64,000 bases of DNA, from the NCBI RefSeq assembly GCF_902150045.1, contig NZ_CABFVU010000002.1, positions 1,228,001 through 1,292,000 on the forward strand, given 5' to 3'. The position numbers and the translations under genes were made by a program. Under the pieces are notes generated by a model. The model saw nothing but the letters and a program-made list of their open reading frames with translations. It ran no database searches and was not told where the DNA came from. Position 1 is the stretch's first letter. Every line of letters starts with the position of its first letter. This document shows, one piece after another, positions 17,351 to 25,658 of the stretch. Source of the DNA: Chitinophaga polysaccharea (GTDB taxonomy: Bacteria; Bacteroidota; Bacteroidia; Chitinophagales; Chitinophagaceae).

Positions 17351-18148
17351 ATGCAGGCATCATATCCATCTTTATCTTTAGTAGGAGCAGGGCCCGGAGA
17401 TCCCGAAATGATCACGCTGAAAGCGATCAACACCATCCGGCAGGCAAACGTTATATTATATGATGCGTTGGTAAATGAATCTTTGCTGACGTACGCCTCG
17501 CCGGGAGCGATAATTAAGTTCGTAGGCAAAAGATATGGTTGCCATGCTTTGTCGCAGCAGGAGATTAACCACCTGATCGTGGAAATGGCACAGGCTCATG
17601 GCCATGTTGTAAGGCTTAAAGGTGGGGATCCCTTCGTGTTTGGCAGGGCGGTAGAAGAAATCGAAGCTGCCCGTAAGCATGGGATCAAGGTAGCGGTGAT
17701 ACCAGGCATCTCCAGTGCGGTGGCCGTACCGGCGTCACAAATGATACCGCTTACCTGCAGGGGGATCGCAGAAGGCTTCTGGGTAACCACCGGTACTACA
17801 CAATCCGGCGATATCTCAAAAGATATAGCGCTGGCAGCCCAATCCACTGCTACTGTAGTGATCCTGATGGCTATGAGTAAACTGGAGGGCATCATGGACA
17901 TTTTCCAGGCGCATGGTAAAGCAAACACTCCGGTAGCCATTATCCAGGACGGCACCACACCGCAGCAGAAAATGGTAACCGGCACCGTAAAGGATATTGC
18001 ATGGCGCGCCCAGGCAGCCGGTATGGGCAATCCTGCTATTATAGTGGTAGGGGAGGTAGTAAAACTGCAATCCCTGCTGGCAAACGAAACATTACAACAA
18101 TTACAAAACAGTAGTATCATACATGAAGAAAGACAAACAGGGCTGTGA
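17351..18148 (+). CDS. cobA: Uroporphyrinogen-III C-methyltransferase
   Basis: 265 residues from the ATG at 17351; the longer open frame upstream runs into low-complexity AT-rich sequence. The family signatures are clear: LSLVGAGPGDPEMITLKA at the N terminus, YDALVNESLL, VVRLKGGDPFVFGRAVEE and VIPGISSAVAVPA. The enzyme adds two methyl groups to uroporphyrinogen III to give precorrin-2, the route to siroheme. It is a stand-alone methyltransferase without the CysG dehydrogenase/chelatase half, so those steps must be encoded elsewhere. Its place beside nirB fits supply of siroheme to nitrite reductase. The last 26 bases overlap the start of the regulator gene, suggesting translational coupling. 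Confidence 0.93.
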   Translation: MQASYPSLSLVGAGPGDPEMITLKAINTIRQANVILYDALVNESLLTYASPGAIIKFVGKRYGCHALSQQEINHLIVEMAQAHGHVVRLKGGDPFVFGRAVEEIEAARKHGIKVAVIPGISSAVAVPASQMIPLTCRGIAEGFWVTTGTTQSGDISKDIALAAQSTATVVILMAMSKLEGIMDIFQAHGKANTPVAIIQDGTTPQQKMVTGTVKDIAWRAQAAGMGNPAIIVVGEVVKLQSLLANETLQQLQNSSIIHEERQTGL

Positions 18149-18815
18149 TGGTAAAACCTGTCTCCTTTGCCGGTTATCCCTGAAAGAATGGGCGCCCGCA
18201 ACAATGCTGCACCGCAAAAATTTTATGCTGAACAAAGGAGAAACCCTGTTTAGAGAAGGTGATAAGGTAGAAGGCATCTACTTTATCTATGAGGGCCGCA
18301 TGAAAGTACATAAACACTGGGGGCCTGATAAAGAGCTTATCGTCCGCTTTGCACAAAAAGGCGATATCGTTGGCCACCGCGGTATAGGCGGCACTGAACA
18401 TTTTTATCCCATCTCTGCTACTGCGTTGGAACCTGTAAAAGTTTGCTTTGTAGAGATGGATTTCTTCCAGGCATCTCTCAAAATCAATCACGACCTGCTG
18501 TACGAGCTAATGCTGTTCTATGCACAGGAACTGCAAACCTCCGAAAAACAGATGCGCAACCTGGCGCATATGTCTGTGAAGGGCCGTATGGCCAATGCAC
18601 TGCTGTTGCTGCAGCAAAAGTTTGGCTTTAACAAGGATGGTTTTATTGACCTGGCGCTCAGCAAACAGGACCTTGCCTCCTATATCGGCGCCACGTATGA
18701 AACCACGTTCCGGGTATTGAATGAATTGATAGAAGAACGAATGGTGGCGGTTTCAGGAAAAAATATCACTATCCTGAATGAAAATAAATTATTGCGCCTC
18801 ACGGAAATCAGTTAG
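18123..18815 (+). CDS. Crp/Fnr-family regulator with N-terminal cysteine cluster (copy 1)
   Basis: 230 residues: a cyclic-nucleotide-type beta-roll (about 30-125), a long dimer helix and a C-terminal winged helix (LSKQDLASYIGATYETTFRVLNEL). The N terminus carries C8, C13 and C16, and C108 sits in VKVCFVEMDFF, the position matching the internal cluster ligand of E. coli Fnr. Four cysteines in this layout could hold an oxygen- or NO-sensitive iron-sulfur cluster; spacing differs from E. coli. The gene overlaps cobA by 26 bases, so it is probably made with it and likely controls the nitrate genes. It is a close paralogue of the convergent gene at 18818-19486. Confidence 0.88.
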   Translation: MKKDKQGCDGKTCLLCRLSLKEWAPATMLHRKNFMLNKGETLFREGDKVEGIYFIYEGRMKVHKHWGPDKELIVRFAQKGDIVGHRGIGGTEHFYPISATALEPVKVCFVEMDFFQASLKINHDLLYELMLFYAQELQTSEKQMRNLAHMSVKGRMANALLLLQQKFGFNKDGFIDLALSKQDLASYIGATYETTFRVLNELIEERMVAVSGKNITILNENKLLRLTEIS

Positions 18816-18817
18816 CA

Positions 18818-19486
18818 TCAGGCGATATATTTGCGCAGCTTCTTCTCGCTTAATATGGTAATGGCACGCCCTTCTACAGTGATCAGTTTCTCTGCAATAA
18901 ACTCCTGCAAATTGCGGTAAATCGTTTCATAGGTAGTGCCTGAAAAAGAGGCCAGGTCCTGCCTGCTGATAGTGAAATGAAGCGCTTTGTGCAAGCGGCT
19001 CAGTTCCAGCAAAGCATCTGCCAGCCTGCTTTTTACATCCATGTGCACCAGGTTGCGCATTTTCCTTTCCGCTTCCTGCAATTCATCTGCATAAAATTGC
19101 ATCAGCTTCAGCGACAGGTTGGGATTTACTTTCAACGACGCTTCAAAGAACGCCAGCTCCGTATAACATACCGTGGTGTCTTCCACAGCGGTAGCCGAAA
19201 CAGTGTACAGGCGCTCCCCACTACCCAGGCCACGATGCCCCAGGATATCGCCCTGTTGCGCAAAGCGGACGATAAGCTCTTTATCAGGCCCCCATTGTTT
19301 ATGCACCTTCACTTTTCCATCATACAAAAAAAAGATCCCTTTCACCGGGCTGCCTTCCTGGAAAATGGTTTCATTTTTCTTAAAAAAAAGATGTTGCCTG
19401 TGATCCGATACTGCCGCAATCCATTCTGGAATACTGTGCTGGCATAAAAAACACGTCTTTAAATCGCAGTTTCCGGCTTTTTTCAT
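18818..19486 (-). CDS. Crp/Fnr-family regulator with N-terminal cysteine cluster (copy 2)
   Basis: 222 residues. Domain layout is the same as its neighbour, with which it shares long near-identical stretches such as VHKQWGPDKELIVRFAQ. Cysteines C7, C12 and C15 and an internal cysteine in TTVCYTELAFF near residue 107 copy the neighbour's pattern. The recognition region reads FTISRQDLASFSGTTYETIYRNLQEF, so the two helices differ in part and may bind related but distinct sites. It ends 2 bases from the other regulator's stop, head to head at the 3' ends. It is divergent from the ClC gene, with a Fnr-type palindrome between them. Confidence 0.88.
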   Translation of the reverse strand: MKKAGNCDLKTCFLCQHSIPEWIAAVSDHRQHLFFKKNETIFQEGSPVKGIFFLYDGKVKVHKQWGPDKELIVRFAQQGDILGHRGLGSGERLYTVSATAVEDTTVCYTELAFFEASLKVNPNLSLKLMQFYADELQEAERKMRNLVHMDVKSRLADALLELSRLHKALHFTISRQDLASFSGTTYETIYRNLQEFIAEKLITVEGRAITILSEKKLRKYIA

Positions 19487-19536
19487 GATTGCAATACTAG
19501 TGTTTTTTTGGGTTTTCGGAATAAAAAATAGGTTTT

Positions 19537-19556
19537 AATATGATTTAGATCATATT
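19537..19556. promoter_or_regulatory. Fnr-type palindromic operator (AATATGATTTAGATCATATT)
   Basis: This is a perfect 8-bp inverted repeat with a 4-base centre. It has the geometry of Crp/Fnr-family sites (Fnr consensus TTGAT-N4-ATCAA; here ATGAT-N4-ATCAT). It sits in the 111-base gap between the copy-2 regulator and the ClC gene and overlaps a -7-like TATTTTTG element at 19553-19560 reading toward ClC. Binding there would be expected to repress ClC, or to autoregulate the regulator. Confidence 0.65.
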
Positions 19557-19597
19557 TTTGCAGTTGAAAAGAATAAATTATCGTCACTTTATATAGT

Positions 19598-21400
19598 ATG
19601 AATCATAAAAAAGAGCAAAAATTTGCCGGGAACATGTCACGGAGAGTATTTTACCTTAGTCTCCAGGCATGTATCAACGCGCTGGCCATCGGCGTAGTGG
19701 CAAAAGCACTGGTGTTGCTTATCAGTCTCATTACCAACCTCTCGTTTTACGGTAAATTTTCATTTGAAGAAGCAGGGCCGGCGGGAAACCAGCTGGGCAT
19801 CCTGGTTATTGCAGTCCCTATCATCGGTAGCCTCCTGGTGGGCGTGATGGCCCGTTTCGGCAGCAAAGCGATCCGTGGCCACGGTATCCCCGAAGCCATG
19901 GAAAACATTATTGACAACGAAAGCAAGATCCCGCCTGTAATCACATTACTAAAGCCTATCTCGGCCGCTATCTCCATCGGCACGGGTGGCCCCTTTGGTG
20001 CGGAAGGCCCCATTATCGCCACAGGTGGCGCTATCGGCTCCTTCACCGGGCAGGTGATCCATATCTCTTCCTCAGAAAGAAAGGTATTGCTGGCAGCCGG
20101 CGCCTGCGCTGGTATGGCGGCTATATTCGGAAGCCCGCTGGCAGCTATCCTGCTGGCCATCGAGCTGCTGTTGTTTGAATTCTCTCCCCGTTCGGTGATA
20201 CCTGTAGCTATTGGCTGTATCACCGGCGCCGGTATGCATATCCTGCTGTTCGACAGCAACCCGGTTTTTGCCATGCCGGATATTCCTGCCGTTACTGATA
20301 TTGCCCTGGTCACCTATGTGCTGATGGGTGCTATAGTAGGTGTGGTGGCCGCTTATGTGTCGAAGTCCGTTTATTTCGTGGAAGACCTGTTCGAGAAACT
20401 GCCCATCCACTGGATGTGGTGGCCGGCGCTGGGTGCCATTGCCGTAGGTGTGATCGGCTACTTTGCCCCGCATACCATGGGCGTTGGCTATGATAATATT
20501 AAAACGTTGCTTACCGGTACTGCGCCAATGGCCCTGCTGGTATCATTATGTGTGCTTAAATATTCCTCCTGGGTGATCTCCCTGGGCAGCGGTACTTCCG
20601 GCGGAACACTGGCGCCCCTGTTCACTATTGGCGGCGCTTTCGGTGCATTGCTGGGCGTAGCGGTTTTGCAGATATTTCCCGGCAGCGGTATCAATATCGC
20701 TACAGCGGCGCTCATAGGTATGGCCGCCATGTTTGCCGGCGCTTCCCGCGCATTGCTCACTGCTATCGTATTTTCACTGGAAACCACCGGGCAAACCCAT
20801 GGCCTCCTGCCGCTCATCGGCGCCTGCACAGCCGCTTATTTCGTGTCGTTCTTCCTGATGAAAGGCAGTATCATGACCGAAAAGATCCGCCGGAGAGGCG
20901 TAGCCACCCCGGAAGAGTATATGCCGGATATGATGCAGCTGATCAATGTGGCTGCCGTAACTGTTAAGCCTGTTGTTATGCTGCAGGAAAACTTTACCCT
21001 GGCGCAGGCTTACCAGCAGCTACAAAGCAACGCTGCCTACAACTACCGCTTCCTGCCGGTAACGGATACGGAGGGGCACTTCAAAGGATATATTAACAGG
21101 CAACAGTTGTCGGCCGCCGGTACTACACCGCTAAGGGAACACCTGGAGCCATCTGCACCTTACCTGTATCCTGCTGATAATATCAGCCTGGTAACTGAGC
21201 TTTTCGACAACTATCCACCGGATATCCTGGCTGTGCTGGGCCCGGAAAAGAAATTAAATGGTATTGTGACCGCAGATGCGGTGTTGAAAACGTACAGCGA
21301 ACGCCGTAAGGCAGCTGAAAAATATCATTCTGCTTTTTATGGTAATACCCGCCTGCTGCGATTAATGGCAAGGGGTAAACGCTTGCTGGCAAGATCTTAA
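19598..21400 (+). CDS. ClC-family anion transporter with C-terminal CBS region
   Basis: 600 residues. The membrane core (about 20-435) has the ClC anion-site motifs: GHGIPEAM at 94-101 (filter position usually Ser is His95), GTGGPFGAEGP with gating/proton Glu at E136, and SGGTLAPLFTIGG. The rest is a soluble CBS-like region from about 445 to 580. Retention of E136 suggests a proton-coupled exchanger rather than a channel. Chloride is the default cargo, but some ClC proteins carry nitrate, and this gene sits beside the nitrate cluster under a Fnr-type site. The substrate is therefore open. A strong terminator follows 26 bases downstream. Confidence 0.88.
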   Translation: MNHKKEQKFAGNMSRRVFYLSLQACINALAIGVVAKALVLLISLITNLSFYGKFSFEEAGPAGNQLGILVIAVPIIGSLLVGVMARFGSKAIRGHGIPEAMENIIDNESKIPPVITLLKPISAAISIGTGGPFGAEGPIIATGGAIGSFTGQVIHISSSERKVLLAAGACAGMAAIFGSPLAAILLAIELLLFEFSPRSVIPVAIGCITGAGMHILLFDSNPVFAMPDIPAVTDIALVTYVLMGAIVGVVAAYVSKSVYFVEDLFEKLPIHWMWWPALGAIAVGVIGYFAPHTMGVGYDNIKTLLTGTAPMALLVSLCVLKYSSWVISLGSGTSGGTLAPLFTIGGAFGALLGVAVLQIFPGSGINIATAALIGMAAMFAGASRALLTAIVFSLETTGQTHGLLPLIGACTAAYFVSFFLMKGSIMTEKIRRRGVATPEEYMPDMMQLINVAAVTVKPVVMLQENFTLAQAYQQLQSNAAYNYRFLPVTDTEGHFKGYINRQQLSAAGTTPLREHLEPSAPYLYPADNISLVTELFDNYPPDILAVLGPEKKLNGIVTADAVLKTYSERRKAAEKYHSAFYGNTRLLRLMARGKRLLARS

Positions 21401-21426
21401 CCTGCCGACATAACGGTTGAAATACG

Positions 21427-21458
21427 GGTCTGCCCTTTTTGGGGCGGGCCTTTTTTTA
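21427..21458 (+). terminator. Rho-independent terminator after ClC gene
   Basis: GGTCTGCCC, TTTTTG-type loop, GGGCGGGCC form a 9-bp GC-rich stem with two G-U pairs, followed directly by seven T residues. It ends the ClC transcript. Confidence 0.8.
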
Positions 21459-21520
21459 TTCGCGGTAAAATATTCCGCTGCGATGCCCGTCTTCGTATAA
21501 AAGCTTCTTAACTTTAATAC

Positions 21521-22537
21521 ATGCAGCGGAAATTATCTTCTATCGAAGAAAGAATACAACAATCGCAGAACTTCCGGAACGGCGCGTTCCAGAACCTCTC
21601 CCTTACGCCTATGAAGCCGGAGAATGTTACCTATTTTACCATGCTGCGTAAAATGCTGCGGCGCCCGGCAAACACAAGACCGCCGGGACCCATGCCTACC
21701 GTGCATACCGACCTCAGGGCATTGTATTCGGAAAAGCCCGTGGTTATCTGGTTTGGCCATTCCTCCTATCTTATCCATGTAAAAGGATTTAATATACTGG
21801 TAGATCCCGTGTTCAGCGGCAGCGCATCGCCCATGTCATTTATGGTAAAGGCATTCCCCGGTGCAGATGTCTATACACCTGCAGATATGCCGGAAATAGA
21901 CCTGATGATCATCACCCACAATCACTATGATCATCTCGATAAAAAAACACTGGCAGCATTGAAACCCCGCACCAGACAAATATATACAGGGTTAGGCGTG
22001 GGCCGCGATCTGCAGCATTGCCTGGCAACGGGCAACAACATCACGGAGATGGACTGGTGGGAAACCCGTGAAATAGCAAAAGAGATCGTTCTAACGGCTA
22101 CGCCTGCACGGCACTTTTCCGGCCGTGGGCTTAAAAGAGGCGGTAGTCTCTGGTCTTCTTTTGTACTGGAAATTTTCGGGTATAAGATTTTTATCGGGGG
22201 AGACTCCGGGTACGACACACATTTCAAAGCCATTGGCGATAAATTTGGTCCCTTTGATCTGGTGATCCTGGAATGTGGACAATACAACGATTACTGGCCT
22301 TTCATCCATATGAAACCGGAAGAAACCGTGCAGGCGGCTATAGACCTGCAGGCAAAAGCCCTGCTACCGGTACACTGGGGCAAATTTGTACTGGCTATGC
22401 ATGCCTGGAACGATTCTCCGGAAAGAGCCACTGCAGCCGGTGAACAAAGAGGCCTGCTGGTAACCACTCCCCGTATAGGAGAACCGGTAACGGTAGGCGC
22501 ACATTATCCGCAGGAACACTGGTGGGCAAACGCCTGA
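21521..22537 (+). CDS. MBL-fold metal-dependent hydrolase (UlaG/NAPE-PLD-like)
   Basis: 338 residues. It has the metallo-beta-lactamase zinc motif HNHYDHLDK (near residue 131), WFGHSSYLIHVKGFNILVDPVF before it, and later histidines/aspartate in ARHFSGRG, GGDSGYDTHF and PVHWGKF, the pattern of the UlaG/NAPE-PLD-like branch. No signal peptide is seen. The family includes lactonases and phospholipases; nothing in the neighbourhood fixes the substrate. A near-consensus -7 element (TAACTTTA) lies about 10 bases before the ATG, which would leave a very short leader. Confidence 0.85.
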   Translation: MQRKLSSIEERIQQSQNFRNGAFQNLSLTPMKPENVTYFTMLRKMLRRPANTRPPGPMPTVHTDLRALYSEKPVVIWFGHSSYLIHVKGFNILVDPVFSGSASPMSFMVKAFPGADVYTPADMPEIDLMIITHNHYDHLDKKTLAALKPRTRQIYTGLGVGRDLQHCLATGNNITEMDWWETREIAKEIVLTATPARHFSGRGLKRGGSLWSSFVLEIFGYKIFIGGDSGYDTHFKAIGDKFGPFDLVILECGQYNDYWPFIHMKPEETVQAAIDLQAKALLPVHWGKFVLAMHAWNDSPERATAAGEQRGLLVTTPRIGEPVTVGAHYPQEHWWANA

Positions 22538-22555
22538 TCCGGAAGCGCAACATCT

Positions 22556-22795
22556 TCACAATATCTTCACCGGGTGCATGAAATAAACGGGTGCTCCCGG
22601 TGAGCTGCTTTCCGGCAGTTTACCCCATAGCAGTGCGGTATCCATTACATCGCACTTAATAAAATCCACCAACAACTTACAGGCATCATTATCTTCATAG
22701 ATCTGCTGCTTTTCCGGGCAGGACGTGGAAAGAACTGTCACTTTCGGAGTCATCCTGAGCTGTACCTGTACTAAAGCTAATATTGCGCAATGCAT
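22556..22795 (-). CDS. Small hypothetical protein, doubtful
   Basis: A 79-codon open frame fills most of the 353-base gap between the MBL gene and aconitase. The protein has a plausible soluble composition with four cysteines (including STSCPEK and IKCDVMD) but no family I recognise, and no ribosome binding site is visible. A second Met at codon 15 (MTPKVTVLS) is an alternative start. An 8-bp inverted repeat (TCACCGGG ... CCCGGTGA, 22567-22603) lies in its 3' part and might instead be a terminator without a T-run for the MBL gene. Keep only as a candidate. Confidence 0.3.
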   Translation of the reverse strand: MHCAILALVQVQLRMTPKVTVLSTSCPEKQQIYEDNDACKLLVDFIKCDVMDTALLWGKLPESSSPGAPVYFMHPVKIL

Positions 22796-22890
22796 AGCTA
22801 TAGCAGGGTTATTTTAATATGAAACGCGCATAAACGGTTCATAATAAGGTATCTTTAATAAACAAAATGGTAGCATCATTGTTTCACTAA

Positions 22891-25635
22891 ATGTCAACAA
22901 CTCAGATTATGCAGCCACGTATCGCATCTCTCAGCAAACTGGAACAGGACGGAAGAAAGATCTCCCGGTTGCCTTTCTCGATCAGGATCTTACTGGAAAA
23001 TGTATTGCGGAACCACGACAATTTCGCCATTACTGATGAGCACCTGGAAACACTGGTGAACTGGGATCCGGCGGGAACAGATAAGGAAATACCTTTTAAA
23101 CCGGCCCGCGTGCTGATGCAGGACTTTACCGGTGTAGCTGCGGTAGTAGACATTGCTTCCATCCGCGCGGAAGTGATCCGTAAGGGTAAAGACGGCGCTA
23201 AAATAAACCCGGCTATCCCGGTGGATCTGGTAGTGGATCACTCTGTGCAGGTAGATTTTTTTGGAACAGACTACTCCTATACGAAAAATGTGGCCTATGA
23301 ATATGAGCGTAATAAAGAACGTTACCAGCTGTTGAAATGGGCGCAACAGGCCTTCGATAATTTTACGGTAGTGCCTCCTGGTATGGGTATCTGCCACCAG
23401 GTAAACCTTGAATATCTCGCGAAAGGAGTGATTAACCGTGATGGCTGGCTGTTTCCTGATACGCTGGTGGGCACAGATTCGCATACGCCTATGGTGAATG
23501 GTATTGGTGTACTTGGCTGGGGCGTGGGTGGTATCGAGGCGGAAGCAGCCATTTTAGGACAGCCGATTTATTTTACCTGTCCGCAGGTGATCGGGCTGCG
23601 CCTCACCGGGCAGCTTACAGAAGGCGTTACGGCTACAGATATGGTGCTTGCCATCACCCAGCGGCTGCGCAAATACGGCGTGGTGGATAAATTTGTGGAA
23701 GTGTTTGGCGACGGGCTGGATTTTCTTTCCGTACCGGATCGCGCTACAATTTCTAATATGTCGCCGGAATTTGGATGCACTGCTACCTATTTCCCGATAG
23801 ACACACAAACGTTGCAATACATGCATCGCACCAACCGCTCCGAAGCCGATATTGCACAGGTGGAAGCCTATTGCAAGGAGAATATGCTCTGGAGGCATGG
23901 CAGCGAACAAATCACTTATACAGATATTCTTGAAGTGGACCTGTCGCAGATACAATCTGCCGTGGCAGGCCCCAAGCGGCCACAGGACCGTATCCTGGTG
24001 CGTGACCTGCACAACGAATTTGAAACCCTGCTCAGCAAGGAGTTCAAACGCATGTATACGCCAGAAGGAAAACGCCGCGACACTGCATGGCTGGCGGAAG
24101 GTGGCTCCGGTACTTCCTTTACATACGAAATACAAAAGCAGGTGGAAGAAGTGGCCGTAGAACTGGATTACCTTAAATCTGTACGCATTAAACTGAAAAA
24201 TGAAGAATATGTACTGAGTGATGGCGCTATCACCATTGCCGCTATCACCAGCTGTACCAACACCTCTAACCCCAGCGTAATGATAGGCGCCGGACTGGTA
24301 GCGAAAAAAGCCATCAGCCGCGGGTTATACGTGAAGCCCTGGGTGAAAACCAGTCTTGCTCCAGGCTCAAGAGTGGTAACGGAATACCTTAAACGATCAG
24401 GCTTACTTTCTGAACTGGAAGCGCTGCGGTTTCATATTGTAGGATATGGCTGTACTTCGTGTATAGGTAACAGTGGTCCGCTGCCGCCGGCCATTGCCGA
24501 AGCGGTAGAGAAAGGCAACCTGGTGGTGGCATCCGTGTTATCCGGCAACCGTAACTTCGAAGCAAGGGTGCATCCGCAGGTAAAAATGAACTTCCTTGCT
24601 TCCCCATTGCTGGTAGTGGCCTATGCTATTGCCGGCCGCATTGATGTGGATATGCTCACGGCCCCGCTGGGCTATGATCCTAACGGAGAACCGGTGTATC
24701 TCCGCGATATCTGGCCCACACAGCAGGAAATCAATGATGCGGTGGCTGCTGCTGTAAAACAGGAAGACTTTGAAAATATTTACAAGGTGATATTCGACGG
24801 CGACGAACAATGGCAGGGGCTACTGGCGCCCTCCGGAACTAATTATCACTGGAGCAACGATTCTACTTATATCCGCGAAGCACCCTTCTTTAAAGGATTG
24901 TCTGAATTTCCACCTCCGGTAGAAGATGTAAAGAATGCCCGCGTTTTACTTAAACTGGGCGACTCGGTGACTACCGATCATATTTCTCCCGCGGGCTCAT
25001 TCAAACAGGATACCCCTGCCGGCAAATATCTCCTGGACCACGGCATCGATCCGAGGTTATTCAACTCTTATGGCTCCAGAAGGGGAAATCATGAGATAAT
25101 GATCCGCGGTACCTTTGCCAATGTGCGCATTAAAAATGAGTTGTCGCCCAAAGAAGGCGGTTTTACCACCATCATTCCATCCGGCATGGTGCTGCCCATT
25201 TATGATGCGGCTCAGCAATACGCTGCTAAAAAGGTACCCCTTATTATATTGGCCGGGAAAGAGTATGGCAGCGGTTCCTCACGCGACTGGGCTGCAAAGG
25301 GCACCAACCTCCTTGGCGTAAAAGCAGTGATCGCGGAAAGTTATGAGCGTATTCACCGCAGCAACCTGGTGGGTATGGGCGTTCTTCCGCTGCAATATAT
25401 GGAAGGTGAAAATGCAGCCACCCTGAATCTCACCGGAACGGAATCCTATACTATCAGCGGTATCTCCAACGGCCTTGTTCCCAATGAGGTACTAACGGTA
25501 ACGGCTATCCCGGCAGAAGGGGAGCCCATTATCTTTAAAGTAAAATCAAAATTGAATTCTCTGATTGAGATTGAATATTACCGCCATGGTGGTATCCTGC
25601 AGTACGTGTTGAGAGCATTCCTCGAAAAAGCGTAG
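22891..25635 (+). CDS. acnA: Aconitate hydratase (AcnA/IRP type)
   Basis: 914 residues, the length of AcnA/IRP-type aconitases. Visible signatures include RPFSIRILLENVLRNHD-like start (here RLPFSIRILLENVLRNHDN), VGTDSHTPMVNGIGVLGWG, the cluster cysteine motifs SCTNTSNPSVM and GYGCTSCIGNSGPL, and the C-terminal swivel domain with GKEYGSGSSRDWAAKGT. It interconverts citrate and isocitrate in the TCA cycle using a [4Fe-4S] cluster. It is transcribed alone, with a TATCTTTA -7-like element at 22850-22857. It faces the antiporter gene, with 23 bases between the stops. Confidence 0.95.
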   Translation: MSTTQIMQPRIASLSKLEQDGRKISRLPFSIRILLENVLRNHDNFAITDEHLETLVNWDPAGTDKEIPFKPARVLMQDFTGVAAVVDIASIRAEVIRKGKDGAKINPAIPVDLVVDHSVQVDFFGTDYSYTKNVAYEYERNKERYQLLKWAQQAFDNFTVVPPGMGICHQVNLEYLAKGVINRDGWLFPDTLVGTDSHTPMVNGIGVLGWGVGGIEAEAAILGQPIYFTCPQVIGLRLTGQLTEGVTATDMVLAITQRLRKYGVVDKFVEVFGDGLDFLSVPDRATISNMSPEFGCTATYFPIDTQTLQYMHRTNRSEADIAQVEAYCKENMLWRHGSEQITYTDILEVDLSQIQSAVAGPKRPQDRILVRDLHNEFETLLSKEFKRMYTPEGKRRDTAWLAEGGSGTSFTYEIQKQVEEVAVELDYLKSVRIKLKNEEYVLSDGAITIAAITSCTNTSNPSVMIGAGLVAKKAISRGLYVKPWVKTSLAPGSRVVTEYLKRSGLLSELEALRFHIVGYGCTSCIGNSGPLPPAIAEAVEKGNLVVASVLSGNRNFEARVHPQVKMNFLASPLLVVAYAIAGRIDVDMLTAPLGYDPNGEPVYLRDIWPTQQEINDAVAAAVKQEDFENIYKVIFDGDEQWQGLLAPSGTNYHWSNDSTYIREAPFFKGLSEFPPPVEDVKNARVLLKLGDSVTTDHISPAGSFKQDTPAGKYLLDHGIDPRLFNSYGSRRGNHEIMIRGTFANVRIKNELSPKEGGFTTIIPSGMVLPIYDAAQQYAAKKVPLIILAGKEYGSGSSRDWAAKGTNLLGVKAVIAESYERIHRSNLVGMGVLPLQYMEGENAATLNLTGTESYTISGISNGLVPNEVLTVTAIPAEGEPIIFKVKSKLNSLIEIEYYRHGGILQYVLRAFLEKA

Positions 25636-25658
25636 GAGACCTTCGGTCAAAATCCGCG

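Noticed and set aside
25636-25658. GACCTTCGGTC hairpin between aconitase and the antiporter as a terminator.
   Set aside because: Four-bp stem without a T-run on either side; too weak to call.
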